NCBI GenBank assembly: GCA_020342155.1
Contig: CP070842.1
Coordinates: forward strand, 1,316,823 to 1,368,304
Direction: 5' to 3'
DNA from: Dehalococcoidales bacterium
GTDB lineage: Bacteria; Chloroflexota; Dehalococcoidia; Dehalococcoidales; Fen-1064
DNA: 51,482 nt
Shown one piece after another: positions 40,478 through 48,871 of this stretch. How positions within the stretch are numbered: the first letter of the stretch is position 1; each line of letters begins with the position of its first letter. The notes under the pieces were generated by a model. It did not search any database. It had not been told where the DNA came from and saw only the letters and a program-made list of their open reading frames with translations. Made by a program: the position numbers and the translations under genes.

Positions 40478-41113
40478 ATGAGGGCACCATATAATGAGAC
40501 GGTAATGGAACACTTCCGACACCCGCACAATGTAGGAAAGATAGAGAATCCTGACGGCAAGGCGACCGAGGGCAGTCCGGCTTGTGGCGACATGGTATCG
40601 GTTTACATAAGTGTCGATGATGCCACGAAAACTCTTTCCGATGTAAAGTTTGAGTCTTATGGTTGCGCCTCAAATATTGCCACCGGCTCGATTATCACAG
40701 AACTGGCCAAGGGAAAAACACTGGACGAGGCCAAGAAAATCACCTGGAAGCAGGCTTCAGATGCTCTCGGCGGACTACCACCTATCAAAGCCCACTGCTC
40801 AGTACTGGCGGTAGAAGGACTGCGAGCTGCCATACAGAATTATGAAGAAAAGCACGGCCTGATAAAAGACAAGAAACCGACCACCCTGGAGGTAGTTCGA
40901 CAGAGGCTAAGGAAGGTAATGGACCCCCTGACCGGCATGGGCCTGGTGCGTGCCAAACTGGTGCAGGAGATTGATGTTAATGATGGTGTAGTGAAGGTGG
41001 TTGTTGACCTGCCGTCTGGTCACCAGTTTGCGTCCGCTATCAAACAAGAAATACATGAAAAATTAGACACACTCTGGGACATTAAAGAGGTCGTGATAGA
41101 CTTCATCGAGTAA
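40478..41113 (+). CDS. IscU-type Fe-S scaffold fused to a DUF59/MIP18 domain
   Basis: This 211-residue protein has an N-terminal IscU domain (about 1-130) with all three cluster Cys: SPACGDM, YGCASNIATG and KAHCSVLA. It is joined to a C-terminal DUF59 (MIP18/SufT-like) domain (about 135-211): VVRQRLRKVMDPLTGMGLV, then VVDLPSGHQF and WDIKEVVIDF. DUF59 proteins help Fe-S maturation, and many have a Cys-Pro where this one reads PSGH, so that Cys is missing. Many NifU-like proteins instead carry a CxxC NifU C-domain. It is the last gene of the tusA-dsrE-iscS-like operon and the natural acceptor of its sulfur. Confidence 0.85.
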   Translation: MRAPYNETVMEHFRHPHNVGKIENPDGKATEGSPACGDMVSVYISVDDATKTLSDVKFESYGCASNIATGSIITELAKGKTLDEAKKITWKQASDALGGLPPIKAHCSVLAVEGLRAAIQNYEEKHGLIKDKKPTTLEVVRQRLRKVMDPLTGMGLVRAKLVQEIDVNDGVVKVVVDLPSGHQFASAIKQEIHEKLDTLWDIKEVVIDFIE

Positions 41114-41137
41114 TCCGGGGGTGTCAGCCCTGACTGA

Positions 41138-41929
41138 TTATAAGCTATCTCGGATTATTCTGTGGCTGTTGGTATAGACATTTGCCCGTTTACCCCTGAC
41201 GAATCCTACCAGCGTGATACCGAGATCTTCAGCCATCTCCACCCCGAGATTGGTAGGGGCGGATTTGGAGATAAGTATAGGGGCGTTTCTTCTGGCTACT
41301 TTAAGGAGTATCTCCGATGATATGCGACCGCTAGTGATAACGAGGCGATCATCTGTAGGGATATCCTTCAGGAGGCATTCTCCAAAGACTTTGTCCATAG
41401 CGTTGTGCCGTCCGATGTCCTCATTAAAAATAAGAATTTCCTTAGTATTACAGAGAGCGGCAGAATGCACCCCGCCGGTGGCACGAAAGGTCTCGGACCT
41501 GTGCTGGAAGTCTTTCATAATAGACAGAATCTCATTTACCGATACTTGGAGTAGAGATTCCACCTTCTCACCTGTGACATCAGTAGCACTATAAAAGGAA
41601 GCCCCACGCCCACACCCCGATGTTATCAATCGATTGAATAAGACTTCGCGATCCAGCACGTTGCCATTTTTTGTCTCTACACGGATAACACCGGTGCCTT
41701 CGTTTAAGGTTACGTTTCCAATTTCTTCACGGCTCGTGATAAGCCCTTCGGAGTAGAGAAAACCGACCGCCAGTTCCTTCTGGTCGGCCGGCGAACAGAG
41801 CATTGTAACCAATTCCTGGTCATTGAGGATGATGGTCAGGGGAAATTCGCGGACAACAGTGTCTTCGATATCACTAATATCTTCTGTACTGAGGCGTAGT
41901 ATATTTACTCTCTCTGTCTTATCTTCCAT
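41138..41929 (-). CDS. fdhD: FdhD sulfurtransferase for molybdenum/tungsten enzymes
   Basis: This 263-residue protein moves sulfur from a cysteine desulfurase to the pterin cofactor, activating formate dehydrogenase-like enzymes. Family marks are VREFPLTIILND, GFLYSEGLI, TSGCGRG (C106), TGGVHSAAL, EDIGRHNAMDK, TSGRISSEI and ISKSAPTNLGVEMA. E. coli FdhD has a CxxC here; this one keeps only the first Cys. Client enzymes may include the molybdopterin oxidoreductase starting at the left window edge. It follows iscU on the same strand with a 72-base gap. Confidence 0.92.
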   Translation of the reverse strand: MEDKTERVNILRLSTEDISDIEDTVVREFPLTIILNDQELVTMLCSPADQKELAVGFLYSEGLITSREEIGNVTLNEGTGVIRVETKNGNVLDREVLFNRLITSGCGRGASFYSATDVTGEKVESLLQVSVNEILSIMKDFQHRSETFRATGGVHSAALCNTKEILIFNEDIGRHNAMDKVFGECLLKDIPTDDRLVITSGRISSEILLKVARRNAPILISKSAPTNLGVEMAEDLGITLVGFVRGKRANVYTNSHRIIRDSL

Positions 41930-42001
41930 GATTATAAATGATCCTGGGGTCTCCTGGAGGGCTACACCGATAAGATAACGAGTGGTGTAGGAAGTGCCGT
42001 A

Positions 42002-42415
42002 TCATTTCTTCTTGGTTTTCGATTTGCCCTTCTTCTGCTTGCTGTGGTAATCGTCAATGGCTGACTTGAGGGCATCTTCGGCGAGGACGGAGCAGTGCAT
42101 CTTGGCTGCAGGCAGTCCACCCAGTGCCTCGGCTACCGTTTTGTTGGAGATTTCCAGTGCCTCATCAATGGTCTTGCCTATGATTATCTCAGTTACCATT
42201 GAGCTGGTGGCAATAGCGGCACCACAACCGAATGTCTTAAACTTGGCATCGGTAATGACATTACCGTTAACCTTAATATAAAGCTCCATGATGTCGCCAC
42301 AGACAGGATTGCCGACATGACCGGTGCCATCCGGGTTTTCCATATCACCGACATTCCGCGGGTTCCGGAAATGGTCCATGACTTTTTCGCTATACAGAGA
42401 TTGAACGTCTGGCAT
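42002..42415 (-). CDS. iscU: Fe-S cluster scaffold IscU
   Basis: This 137-residue scaffold protein has the three cluster ligands in NPVCGDIMEL, FGCGAAIATSSM and KMHCSVLAEDAL, plus the conserved Asp after the first Cys. The tail is strongly basic (KQKKGKSKTKKK). It lacks the DUF59 domain of the other scaffold in the window. It lies just after nifS, so the two form the conventional desulfurase-scaffold pair. Confidence 0.92.
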   Translation of the reverse strand: MPDVQSLYSEKVMDHFRNPRNVGDMENPDGTGHVGNPVCGDIMELYIKVNGNVITDAKFKTFGCGAAIATSSMVTEIIIGKTIDEALEISNKTVAEALGGLPAAKMHCSVLAEDALKSAIDDYHSKQKKGKSKTKKK

Positions 42416-42426
42416 AATAACTTCTC

Positions 42427-43590
42427 CTACTTACGACTTTTCAGTAGTGGTGACATTGCTCTCAACCTGGTCACGATTCGCGGCAGTACCTCCATAACGC
42501 GATTGATGTCTTCTTCAGTAGTCCATTTACCTACGGTAAAGCGTAACGAGCTGTGAGCTTGTTCATGTCCGAGTCCCAGTGCCAGAAGAACATGGGAGGC
42601 TTCGAGGCTGGAAGAGCTGCAGGCAGAGCCAGTGGAGGCACAAATGTTCTCCAGGTCGAGGTTGAGAAGCATTGATTCCCCTTCGACATAATCGATGCTG
42701 ACATTGACATTGTTGGGCAGTCGTTTCGTGGGATGCCCGTTAAGACGTACGCCGTCAATTTGTTTCAGGATACTTTTAATAAGCTGGTCACGGAGACGGG
42801 TCTGCCTCTCTATCTCGCCGGTCATTACCGCAAGGGCAATCTCAGTGGCCTTGCCGAAACCGACAATTCCAGGGACATTCTCAGTGCTGCCACGGCGGTT
42901 TCTCTCCTGACCGCCGCCATGCATGAAAGGGACAAGCTTAGTACCCTTCCTGATATAGAGCGCACCAATCCCTTTCGGACCGTAGAGCTTATGGGCTGAC
43001 ATCGAAAGCAGGTCTACCCCGAGGTCGTCGACATCAACAGGTACCTGGCCTACCGTTTGTACTGCATCGGTATGTAAATAGACTCCTGCCTCTCTGGCAA
43101 TGGTAGCCAGTTCTTTGATGGGCTGTATTGTGCCGATTTCATTATTGGCGTGCATTATTGAAATCAGACATGTCTTGTTGGTAATTACCTTCTGGACATC
43201 ATCGGGGTCAACCAGGCCATCCTTGTCTACGGGTAGAAAGGTCACTTCAAAGCCGCGTCTCTCAAGGAAAGTACAGGTCTCGATGACAGCGTGATGCTCG
43301 ATGGTGCTGGTAATAATGTGGTTACGTTCCGGGTTGGCGAAGGCAACACCTTCTATGGCAGAGTTATCTGCCTCCGTTCCCCCACTGGTGAATACAATCT
43401 CTTCCTCACGGGCACCAATGAGGGTGGCAACCTGCTCTCGAGCCTTCTCGACAGCACCTTTCGCCTCTTGACCATAGGAGTAGATGCTGGAAGGGTTACC
43501 AAAAGAGTCACTAAAATGCGGCAGCATTGCCTTGACGACATCGGGGTGTGTCGGTGTCGTAGCGGCGTAATCAAGGTATATCCGTTTCAT
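42427..43590 (-). CDS. Cysteine desulfurase (NifS/IscS), canonical
   Basis: This 387-residue PLP enzyme releases sulfur from cysteine as an enzyme persulfide. All key residues are present: His in IEHHAVI, Asp and Gln in HTDAVQTVGQ, the PLP Lys in SAHKLYGPKG, and the sulfur-carrying Cys in STGSACSSSS. The start MKRIYLDYAATTP at 43590 fits the family; a TTG at 43611 would add seven residues. It is the direct contrast to the IscS-like protein at 39291, which lacks the lysine. It is co-transcribed with iscU and the cysteine-synthesis genes. Confidence 0.93.
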   Translation of the reverse strand: MKRIYLDYAATTPTHPDVVKAMLPHFSDSFGNPSSIYSYGQEAKGAVEKAREQVATLIGAREEEIVFTSGGTEADNSAIEGVAFANPERNHIITSTIEHHAVIETCTFLERRGFEVTFLPVDKDGLVDPDDVQKVITNKTCLISIMHANNEIGTIQPIKELATIAREAGVYLHTDAVQTVGQVPVDVDDLGVDLLSMSAHKLYGPKGIGALYIRKGTKLVPFMHGGGQERNRRGSTENVPGIVGFGKATEIALAVMTGEIERQTRLRDQLIKSILKQIDGVRLNGHPTKRLPNNVNVSIDYVEGESMLLNLDLENICASTGSACSSSSLEASHVLLALGLGHEQAHSSLRFTVGKWTTEEDINRVMEVLPRIVTRLRAMSPLLKSRK

Positions 43591-43614
43591 CCCTTCTGTA
43601 TCTCCAAACAAGCC

Positions 43615-43857
43615 CTAGCTCTTGATATCTTCCTCGATTATTGGGTCAACTCTGACCCCTCTGGAGGTCACCCAGGCGATTCCCCGCTCGATTTCCTCAG
43701 CCTCGCCTTCGAGTTCTAGGGTTACCCATCCTCTGTCTTCCGTAATATCAGCACGACGGATATTAGTTAGTATCTGGAACTGGTGACTGAGATTATAAAC
43801 GATAGGGTCTTTAAGTTGCTCCTCTGGGAAAGTGAATATCACCTGTCGCTTGACCAT
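43615..43857 (-). CDS. NIL-domain protein
   Basis: This 80-residue stand-alone NIL domain (PF09383) starts KRQVIFTFPEEQLKDPIVYNL and has ADITEDRGWVTLELEGE in the middle. In other proteins NIL domains sit at the C-terminus of methionine importer ATPases, where they bind the substrate, or join ferredoxins in sulfur metabolism. Its place between cysE and nifS suggests binding of a sulfur amino acid or a sulfur-transfer partner role. Confidence 0.85.
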   Translation of the reverse strand: MVKRQVIFTFPEEQLKDPIVYNLSHQFQILTNIRRADITEDRGWVTLELEGEAEEIERGIAWVTSRGVRVDPIIEEDIKS

Positions 43858-43922
43858 TTTGGTCCTCTACTACTGTCGGCTGACAGAGCTGGCATAGATT
43901 AGTATAGCATAATTTATACCTC

Positions 43923-44642
43923 TTATATTCCCCCTCCCTGGCTGAATTCTCTGGCGATTTTGCCTCGACTCCCTTTCAACTCATCATCAGGAACAGTTAC
44001 ACCGGTAGTACTCTCCACCCGTTGTAGACGCTCTTCGAGCTTGTCTTGTTCTCTCAGGACAAGCCGGATGGCCTCAGCCACCGGGTCGGGTAGTCTACCA
44101 TGTTCCAGGGCAGGCGACTCCTCAGTGTGGTCCTCGGTTACCCTGCCCGGTACTCCGACCACGGTTGCCCCAGCAGGGACTGATTTCACTACCACAGAGC
44201 CGGACCCAATCCTGGCGCCATCTCCAATGTTGATTGCCCCAAGGGCAACTGCTCCGGTACCAAAGACAACGTTGTTGCCAACAGTAGGATGGCGTTTGCC
44301 TTTGCTCAAACTGGTACCACCAAGGACGACCCCCTGGTAAATCAGGGTATCATTACCTATTTCGGCGGTCTCCCCGATGACAACTCCAGCACCATGGTCT
44401 ATAAAGAAACGTCGACCAATCTTGGCACCGGGATGAATTTCAATACCGGTAAGGAAACGGCTGAAGTGAGAAGTAAAACGAGCCAGGAAGCGGAGGTGAT
44501 GCTTCCAGAGAAAATGGGCAAAATAGTGAAACCACAAGGCATGTAACCCCGGATAGCAGCAAAGAACCTCAGGTATACTCCTTGCTGCCGGGTCTTTGTC
44601 AAAGACTGTCCTGATATCCTCTCTCAGTGTGCTGAAAAACAT
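43923..44642 (-). CDS. cysE: Serine O-acetyltransferase
   Basis: This 239-residue left-handed beta-helix enzyme makes O-acetylserine from serine and acetyl-CoA. It has the family sequence [36 protein letters not shown] and YQGVVLGG, then hexapeptide repeats with [25 protein letters not shown]. The long C-terminal extension (about residues 180-239, charged) is not part of the core. The GGAGGAGAGG site precedes the ATG. It lies downstream of cysK in the Rrf2 operon. Confidence 0.93.
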   Translation of the reverse strand: MFFSTLREDIRTVFDKDPAARSIPEVLCCYPGLHALWFHYFAHFLWKHHLRFLARFTSHFSRFLTGIEIHPGAKIGRRFFIDHGAGVVIGETAEIGNDTLIYQGVVLGGTSLSKGKRHPTVGNNVVFGTGAVALGAINIGDGARIGSGSVVVKSVPAGATVVGVPGRVTEDHTEESPALEHGRLPDPVAEAIRLVLREQDKLEERLQRVESTTGVTVPDDELKGSRGKIAREFSQGGGI

Positions 44643-44684
44643 TCCTCTCCTCCCGTCTTCTTCCTCCCGACCAGTAATACTGCA

Positions 44685-45698
44685 CTAATTTTTCGGTGTT
44701 CCCGGGTAGAGTTCCTGGAAGAGCCAGGTGGACAGGTAACGCTCACCAGTGTCCGGTAAGATAACTACTATCAGCTTACCGCGATTTTCTGGCCGTCCCG
44801 CTATCTGGATAGCCGCCCAGGCGGCTGCCCCGGAAGATATCCCCGCCAGTATTCCCTCTTCCTTGGCCAGTCTACGTGCCATCTGTCCAGCATCATCGTC
44901 ACTGACGGTGATAATCTCGTCGATAAGGTCTCTCTGAAGCACCTCCGGGACAAAACCGGCGCCTATGCCCTGTATCTTGTGTCCCCCCGGTTGCCCTCCG
45001 GAAAGGACTGGCGAGTCAGCGGGCTCAACTGCGACCGCCTTAAAATCAGGCTTCCTTTCCTTCATTAGCTCAGCGACACCAGTAATGGTACCACCCGTGC
45101 CGATACCGGCAACAAGGATATCCACCCGACCATTGGTATCACGCCAGATTTCTTCAGCGGTGGTCACCCGGTGAATTTCGGGGTTGGCTGAGTTTTGAAA
45201 TTGCTGCGGCATGAAGTAGCCAGTATTTTCTGTCACCAGTTGCTCAGCTTTCCGTACAGCCCCCGACATACCCTCCGAACCCGGTGTCAATACCAATTTA
45301 GCGCCAAAGATAGATAGCAATTGACGTCGCTCCAGAGACATCGTATCCGGCATAGTAAGGATTAAACGGTAACCTCTGGCGGCACAGACAAAGGCAAGAG
45401 CGATTCCGGTATTGCCGCTGGTAGGCTCGACGATTACGGTATCTTTCTTGATTAATCCCCGCTCCTCGGCATCGACTATCATGGCCACACCAATCCTATC
45501 CTTAACACTACCGAGGGGATTAAAAGATTCAAGCTTGACTACAACATCGGCCATCGTTCCCTCAGTTATCCGGTTGAGTTTGACCAACGGTGTATTTCCG
45601 ATAAGCTCGGTGGAATCCCTGGCAATACCACGCGTTAGCTTGGGAATCTGCACCGTTTTATGATTTAGTATTTCAACTTTAGCAGTTTGTTCTGACAT
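44685..45698 (-). CDS. cysK: Cysteine synthase A (O-acetylserine sulfhydrylase)
   Basis: This 337-residue PLP enzyme combines O-acetylserine with sulfide to form cysteine. The PLP Lys is K66 in NPLGSVKDR. The substrate loop is [10 protein letters not shown], the phosphate loop [10 protein letters not shown] and the C-terminal Ser motif [11 protein letters not shown]. An N-terminal lead of about 25 residues precedes the core. The ATG at 45698 follows GGAGG; a start at 45716 is less likely. With cysE and nifS it completes a sulfide to cysteine to Fe-S route in one operon. Confidence 0.94.
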   Translation of the reverse strand: MSEQTAKVEILNHKTVQIPKLTRGIARDSTELIGNTPLVKLNRITEGTMADVVVKLESFNPLGSVKDRIGVAMIVDAEERGLIKKDTVIVEPTSGNTGIALAFVCAARGYRLILTMPDTMSLERRQLLSIFGAKLVLTPGSEGMSGAVRKAEQLVTENTGYFMPQQFQNSANPEIHRVTTAEEIWRDTNGRVDILVAGIGTGGTITGVAELMKERKPDFKAVAVEPADSPVLSGGQPGGHKIQGIGAGFVPEVLQRDLIDEIITVSDDDAGQMARRLAKEEGILAGISSGAAAWAAIQIAGRPENRGKLIVVILPDTGERYLSTWLFQELYPGTPKN

Positions 45699-45734
45699 TC
45701 TTTCAACTCCTCCCAATCCACACCCATAACGGAG

Positions 45735-46178
45735 TTAAATGTAGTACATTATCTCGGCGGTATTTTCCTTTTCTCTCTGTCGTTCCATCAGGTCCCGGAG
45801 TGTGACTGATCTCAGCACCCCGGTCATTGCCTGTCTCAATTCGTCCCAGACCTCGCGGGTAGCACAGGACTGGGACCTCATACATACATTCGGATTGCCG
45901 ACACACTCTACGGGTGAAATAGCACCCTCGAGAAGTTGAATGACTTCGTCTAGCCTTATATCTTCCGGAGCCCTGACTAGCGAGATTCCTCCTTTAGGGC
46001 CCCGTGTACTGGAGATAATACCAGCAGCAAGCAGGGGCGTAATGATATGCTCCAGATAACTTAGCGAAATCCTCTGTCGCTGTGCGATATATTTAAGTAA
46101 GACCGGCTCTTCATCTTGATGCAGCGCCAGATCCAGAAGTGCTCTGGTAGCATATTGCCCTTTGGTGGAAACCTTCAT
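45735..46178 (-). CDS. Rrf2-family regulator with IscR-like cysteines
   Basis: This 147-residue winged-helix regulator begins MKVSTKGQYATRALLDLA and has the Rrf2 RGPKGGISLVRAPEDI segment. Cys at 92, 99 and 105 nearly match the IscR cluster ligands (92, 98, 104), with one extra residue between the first two, so a labile Fe-S cluster is likely. It heads the cysK-cysE-NIL-nifS-iscU operon and presumably regulates it according to Fe-S or cysteine status, as IscR or CymR do elsewhere. Confidence 0.9.
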   Translation of the reverse strand: MKVSTKGQYATRALLDLALHQDEEPVLLKYIAQRQRISLSYLEHIITPLLAAGIISSTRGPKGGISLVRAPEDIRLDEVIQLLEGAISPVECVGNPNVCMRSQSCATREVWDELRQAMTGVLRSVTLRDLMERQREKENTAEIMYYI

Positions 46179-46224
46179 AGTATTTCGTTCTGTATATTGT
46201 TGAGTAATCTTATCTACTTAGTAT

Positions 46225-46253
46225 AGAATAGCATCTTACGGTAAAATTGTCAA
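46225..46253 (-). promoter_or_regulatory. Promoter of the Rrf2-cys-isc operon
   Basis: On the minus strand TTGACA (46253-46248), exactly 17 bases, TATTCT (46230-46225). The region between it and the Rrf2 start is AT-rich and is the likely site for autoregulation. Confidence 0.7.
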
Positions 46254-46333
46254 TCTCGCGCCTGAAAGACGCACTCCTTGACATAGCCTGTTCGTTTATC
46301 TACACTGTGGAAGGTACTTTCAGGGGTACTCGT

Positions 46334-46747
46334 GTGAAGTGTGTTGCGTGTAAAAAGCCGATGATAGTAGTTGAGCACGAGAATATCGAGCTCGACTACT
46401 GTGATAACTGCTCCGGAGTCTGGTTCGACGCTGGAGAAGTAGCGCTTCTCATGGAGGCGATGGGCCTGGAGTCGGCTGGTCTGGATAGCCTTCATCTTGC
46501 TGCTGAGGCGAAGTCTTCTGAGGGAACGCGTAAGTGTCCTGAATGCAATAAGAAGATGAAAAAGATAGCGCTGGGACACACCCCTGAATTAATCATTGAT
46601 GTCTGCCCACAGGAAGATGGCCTGTGGTTTGACAGCGGAGAAGTTGGCCAGCTGGTGGCGCATCTATCCGCTCAGATAGAGGGTACAGAAGATTCTCAAG
46701 AGCGTGTGATTGAGTTTCTGGGAGAAGTATTCAAGGTTCGAGAATAA
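46334..46747 (+). CDS. Double TFIIB-type zinc-ribbon protein
   Basis: This protein of about 137 residues has two zf-TFIIB (PF13453) modules: VKCVACKKPM with LDYCDNCSGVWFDAGEV, and RKCPECNKKM with IDVCPQEDGLWFDSGEV. The second module has one altered ligand position (CPQE). The GTG at 46334 preceded by AGGGG is the likeliest start because the domain begins at once; a TTG at 46247 would add 29 residues. The function of this family is unknown. It lies upstream of lemA-htpX. Confidence 0.75.
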   Translation: MKCVACKKPMIVVEHENIELDYCDNCSGVWFDAGEVALLMEAMGLESAGLDSLHLAAEAKSSEGTRKCPECNKKMKKIALGHTPELIIDVCPQEDGLWFDSGEVGQLVAHLSAQIEGTEDSQERVIEFLGEVFKVRE

Positions 46748-46844
46748 AACAGTCCTGGCTGTGATACTTGCTGAGTCTGATTCTTATCATCAAAGACCAT
46801 TATTACGGATAATAAGTACCCAAAGCATATTGTGGAGGTGTTAA

Positions 46845-47408
46845 ATGATTGCTCTGTACATAGTCCTAGGTGTAATACTGTTACTCCTACTCTTCCTCAT
46901 GGTGACCTATAATGGTCTGGTACGGTTGCGCAACCAAATGCAGAATGCCTGGGCGCAAATTGATGTCCAGCTGAAGCGAAGGCATGACCTCATACCTAAT
47001 CTGGTGGAAACGGTCAAAGGGTACATGCAGCACGAGCGGGAGACGCTTGAGGCAGTCACCAACGCCCGTAATCTGGCCCAACAGGCAGTAGGCCGGGGTG
47101 TTGGTGCCCAGTCTCAGGCTGAGCAGGGACTTAGCGGGGCTCTGTCCAGACTGCTGGCGGTGGTTGAGAACTATCCTGACCTGAAAGCCAACCAGAACTT
47201 CTTAGCACTCCAGGAGGAGCTAACCTCGACGGAGAACAAGATTAGCTTCTCACGACAGTATTATAATGATTCCGTATTGGGCCTCAATAACAAGGTCCAG
47301 ATGTTCCCCTCCAATTTTGTGGCAAACATCACAGGTTTCAAGCTGGGTGAGTTCTTCGAGGTTGAAGCCCCGGCAGAGCGGGAAGCACCCAAAGTAAGTT
47401 TCAGTTAG
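46845..47408 (+). CDS. LemA family protein
   Basis: This 187-residue protein has one N-terminal membrane helix (IALYIVLGVILLLLLFLMV) followed by YNGLVRLRNQMQNAWAQIDVQLKRR, the LemA signature, and LTSTENKISFSRQYYND. LemA proteins expose a helical bundle outside or at the membrane and usually pair with a membrane protease or TPM-domain protein. A GTGGAGGTG site precedes the ATG. The HtpX-like protease follows 18 bases later. Confidence 0.93.
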   Translation: MIALYIVLGVILLLLLFLMVTYNGLVRLRNQMQNAWAQIDVQLKRRHDLIPNLVETVKGYMQHERETLEAVTNARNLAQQAVGRGVGAQSQAEQGLSGALSRLLAVVENYPDLKANQNFLALQEELTSTENKISFSRQYYNDSVLGLNNKVQMFPSNFVANITGFKLGEFFEVEAPAEREAPKVSFS

Positions 47409-47426
47409 CGAGAGGGTATATAAACA

Positions 47427-48653
47427 ATGTGGGAACAGGTTCGGTCTAACCGGATCAGGTCAGTCGTGTTAGTCGGTATGATGGCAGCGCTGTTATTGGG
47501 GGTTGGCTACCTTTTGGGAGAAGCCTTCCTTGATAGTCCTGTTAGTGGTCTGGTGATAGCACTGGTGATACTGGCAGTGCTTAATCTGGTTGCATTCTTC
47601 CAGGGGGACAATATCATGCTGGCGCTTTCACGAGCCCGGAAGATAAAACGTGATGACCACCCCCGGCTCTATAATATAGTCGAAGAAATGAAGATTGCCT
47701 CAGGCCTGGAACGGATGCCCGATGTCTATATCATCGATGACCAGGCCATGAATGCCTTTGCCACTGGCCGGGATGCGAATCATGCCTCGGTGGCTGTGAC
47801 TGCTGGACTCCTTCAGGCATTGAACCGTGATGAGTTGCAGGGGGTTGTCGGCCACGAGCTGGCCCACATTAAGAACCGTGATGTCCTGCTGATGTCTTTG
47901 TGTGGCGTCTTACTCGGGGCGATAGTTATTCTTGCCTGGTACGGTTCCCGCATAATGCTTTTCGGAGGGATGGCCGGAGGGCGACGTAGCTCACGGGGTG
48001 GTGGCGGCGGCGGCGGTGGAATAATCATAATCGTGGCAATTGTCCTGGCGATACTGGCACCTATATTAGCTCAGCTCATCTACTTTGCCATCTCTCGAAA
48101 ACGGGAGTACATGGCGGATGCATCATCGGCCCTTTACACCCGGTATCCCGAGGGTCTGGCCTCAGCACTGGAGAAGCTGGGAGGTTCCAAGATACAGGTA
48201 CAAGGGGCCAATCAGGCAACTGCCCCGGCCTACATCATAAATCCCTTCCGCGAGAAAGGAAGAGCTGCTGCTGACCTTACCAGCACCCATCCACCAATCT
48301 CCGAACGCATTCGCATTCTACGCTCTATGGGTGGCGGTGCTTCTCTGGCAGACTACAATAAGTCCTACCAGAGTATTCATAAAGGTGGTAAGCCGGTTTT
48401 TTCCGGTGCTACGCTGGCTGGTGCTGGCATAGTTGATGTTAGAGCGGCTGTACCAGAGGCGGCACCAACCGAGCACGAGCCGAGTAAAGCAGAACGTACC
48501 CGTGAAGTATCCAACCTGATGTGGCGGATGAATAAATACGAGACAGTCGACTGTGACTGCGGTACCAAACTAAAGATACCCCCAGACTTCAAACGAAGCA
48601 ATATCAGGTGTCCGCACTGCGGCCGTATCAATAATGTCAGACCAAACCGGTAG
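47427..48653 (+). CDS. HtpX-like M48 membrane metalloprotease with C-terminal zinc ribbon
   Basis: This 408-residue protein has two N-terminal transmembrane helices and the zinc protease motif HELAH (residues 143-147) after AFATGRDANHASVAVTAGLL. A glycine tract (RGGGGGGGG) precedes a further long hydrophobic stretch. The third ligand is in SRKREYMADASSAL, and THPPISERIRIL is also typical. Beyond the normal end there is an extra domain with C-x-C and CPHCGR (about residues 370-405), a zinc ribbon not found in classical HtpX. It should degrade misfolded membrane proteins. Confidence 0.92.
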   Translation: MWEQVRSNRIRSVVLVGMMAALLLGVGYLLGEAFLDSPVSGLVIALVILAVLNLVAFFQGDNIMLALSRARKIKRDDHPRLYNIVEEMKIASGLERMPDVYIIDDQAMNAFATGRDANHASVAVTAGLLQALNRDELQGVVGHELAHIKNRDVLLMSLCGVLLGAIVILAWYGSRIMLFGGMAGGRRSSRGGGGGGGGIIIIVAIVLAILAPILAQLIYFAISRKREYMADASSALYTRYPEGLASALEKLGGSKIQVQGANQATAPAYIINPFREKGRAAADLTSTHPPISERIRILRSMGGGASLADYNKSYQSIHKGGKPVFSGATLAGAGIVDVRAAVPEAAPTEHEPSKAERTREVSNLMWRMNKYETVDCDCGTKLKIPPDFKRSNIRCPHCGRINNVRPNR

Positions 48654-48675
48654 CAGACATTGTGCTTTATCACCA

Positions 48676-48704
48676 TTGACTTCACCTATACCAACCAGTA
48701 TAAT
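48676..48704 (+). promoter_or_regulatory. Strong promoter of the ABC-F gene
   Basis: TTGACT (48676-48681), exactly 17 bases, TATAAT (48699-48704). The start of transcription near 48711 leaves a leader of about 160 bases before the ATG at 48872. Confidence 0.7.
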
Positions 48705-48718
48705 TACTTTGATTTGCA

Positions 48719-48784
48719 ATGCTATATATAGCTGAAACCAAACTCAATAGCCTACCATTGTTTGTTTCGCCTTTTTGTGTCTGA
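48719..48784 (+). other. Possible upstream leader peptide of the ABC-F gene
   Basis: An ATG at 48719 opens a 21-codon frame (MLYIAETKLNSLPLFVSPFCV) ending in TGA at 48782-48784. The stop falls within the hairpin GCCTTT (48769-48774)/AAAGGC (48784-48789). No ribosome site precedes it; if the transcript begins near 48711 it could be nearly leaderless. Confidence 0.3.
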
Positions 48785-48871
48785 AAGGCCTGCCTCACAC
48801 TCTTCCTTATCTAACTGTGCCCATTTTTATTCGTTAATGTCGTATACTCCTGTCCTGGAGATATATACAAA

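Noticed and set aside
42427-43590. The second cysteine desulfurase as another degenerate copy
   Set aside because: All PLP and catalytic residues (His, Asp, Gln, Lys, Cys) are present, so it is a normal NifS.
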